In this document: positions 33,119 to 33,351 of the stretch, piece after piece
Layout: each line of letters starts with the position of its first letter
Position numbering within the stretch: position 1 is the first letter of the stretch
Source of the DNA: Gonium pectorale
Taxonomy: Eukaryota; Chlorophyta; Chlorophyceae; Chlamydomonadales; Volvocaceae
Direction: 5' to 3'
Assembly: GCA_001584585.1 (NCBI GenBank)
Contig: LSYV01000004.1
Span: forward strand, 3,370,973 to 3,404,323
DNA length: 33,351 bases
Made by a program: the position numbers and the translations under genes
Notes under the pieces: model-generated
Databases searched by the model: none
What the model was told of the DNA's origin: nothing
Seen by the model: the letters and a program-made list of their open reading frames with translations, nothing else

Positions 33119-33351
33119 TGCGCACGCACGGCTTCACCAAGGGATTGCGGAAGGATGTCGGCGTCGATTAGCAGAGGCACGTCTTTGAACGAAGTGGGCC
33201 GCTTCTGATTGATAAAAGTGGTATGGTATGGTATGGTTACAAGCTTCGTACGAGCTCGTAAGGATCCGTCCGAGCCAGAAGGCTCATGGATCGCGAGCTA
33301 CAAGCCAAAACAAAAAAAAGGAAAAAAAAACTAAGGAAACAGTTTCACACG
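33119..33351 (+). mobile_element. Possible 3' end of a LINE/SINE-like retroposon
   Basis: On the plus strand a GGTAT x3 run (about 33219-33235) is followed by a 12-bp palindrome TACGAGCTCGTA (33249-33260). A stem-loop at 33263-33292 has arms GATCC/GGATC and GAGCC/GGCTC around an AGAA loop. An A-rich tail follows at 33306-33331. A hairpin followed by an A-rich tail is usual at the 3' end of LINE and SINE copies, but no reverse transcriptase sequence is visible in the window. On the minus strand an open frame at about 33110-33230 includes DVPLLIDADILPQSLGEAV; it looks protein-like but I cannot identify it. Nothing else is supported up to the window edge. Confidence 0.35.

Noticed and set aside
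31560..33140. 526-codon minus-strand open frame
   Set aside because: It is antisense to the MYND-family remnant. The plus strand at 32576-32955 carries the recognisable ending and zinc-finger cysteines, whereas the minus frame has no known domain.
1..33351. Prokaryotic features: CRISPR array, operons, ribosome binding sites, insertion sequences
   Set aside because: The genes are intron-split eukaryotic genes. No regular spaced repeats or transposase frames were seen.

Overview
The window looks like nuclear DNA of a volvocine green alga (Chlamydomonas or a close relative). It is GC-rich, its genes are split by many short GT-AG introns, and its proteins carry long Ala/Gly/Pro/Gln low-complexity runs. 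TGTAA, the usual chlorophycean polyadenylation signal, lies downstream of some genes. Long single open frames mislead here: the real genes emerge only when short exons are joined with matching phases. I rebuilt five multi-exon genes this way; four join exactly, and one has a single defect beside an assembly gap.

Layout, left to right. (1) 1945-5825, minus: a PP2C protein phosphatase with all metal-binding motifs and a likely N-myristoylated first exon. (2) 6405-7199, plus: an unrecognised candidate gene or gene remnant with a 21-bp x4 coding repeat and two in-frame stops. (3) 9102-13162, minus: an 806-residue protein joining an N-terminal RING finger to a YEATS acyl-lysine reader domain, with a very long low-complexity and acidic tail. 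(4) 14299-16221, minus: a 126-residue HYPK-like protein (NatA/ribosome-associated, UBA-like domain) whose first intron appears to be GC-AG. (5) 16621-23178, plus: a cationic amino acid transporter of the APC superfamily, divergent from HYPK across 399 bp; exon 9 abuts an N-filled gap and needs one base removed to read through. (6) 26982-29031, minus: a secretory-pathway GT90 (CAP10-like) glycosyltransferase with signal peptide. (7) 30198-32955, plus: a decayed member of the Ala-rich, C-terminal MYND zinc-finger family, with several frameshifts and a lost metal ligand. (8) 33018-33351: a 34-bp x3 tandem repeat, then a hairpin and A-rich tail resembling a retroposon 3' end.

The genes form no operon or pathway; this is ordinary eukaryotic gene spacing. 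The strongest candidate for something undescribed is the RING-YEATS fusion, which would place a probable E3 ubiquitin ligase and a histone acylation reader on one polypeptide. Other points of interest are the GC-AG intron, the frameshift at the gap, a diverged tandem duplication at 29.1-30.0 kb, and a recurrent GACCCAYGGGTC palindrome.
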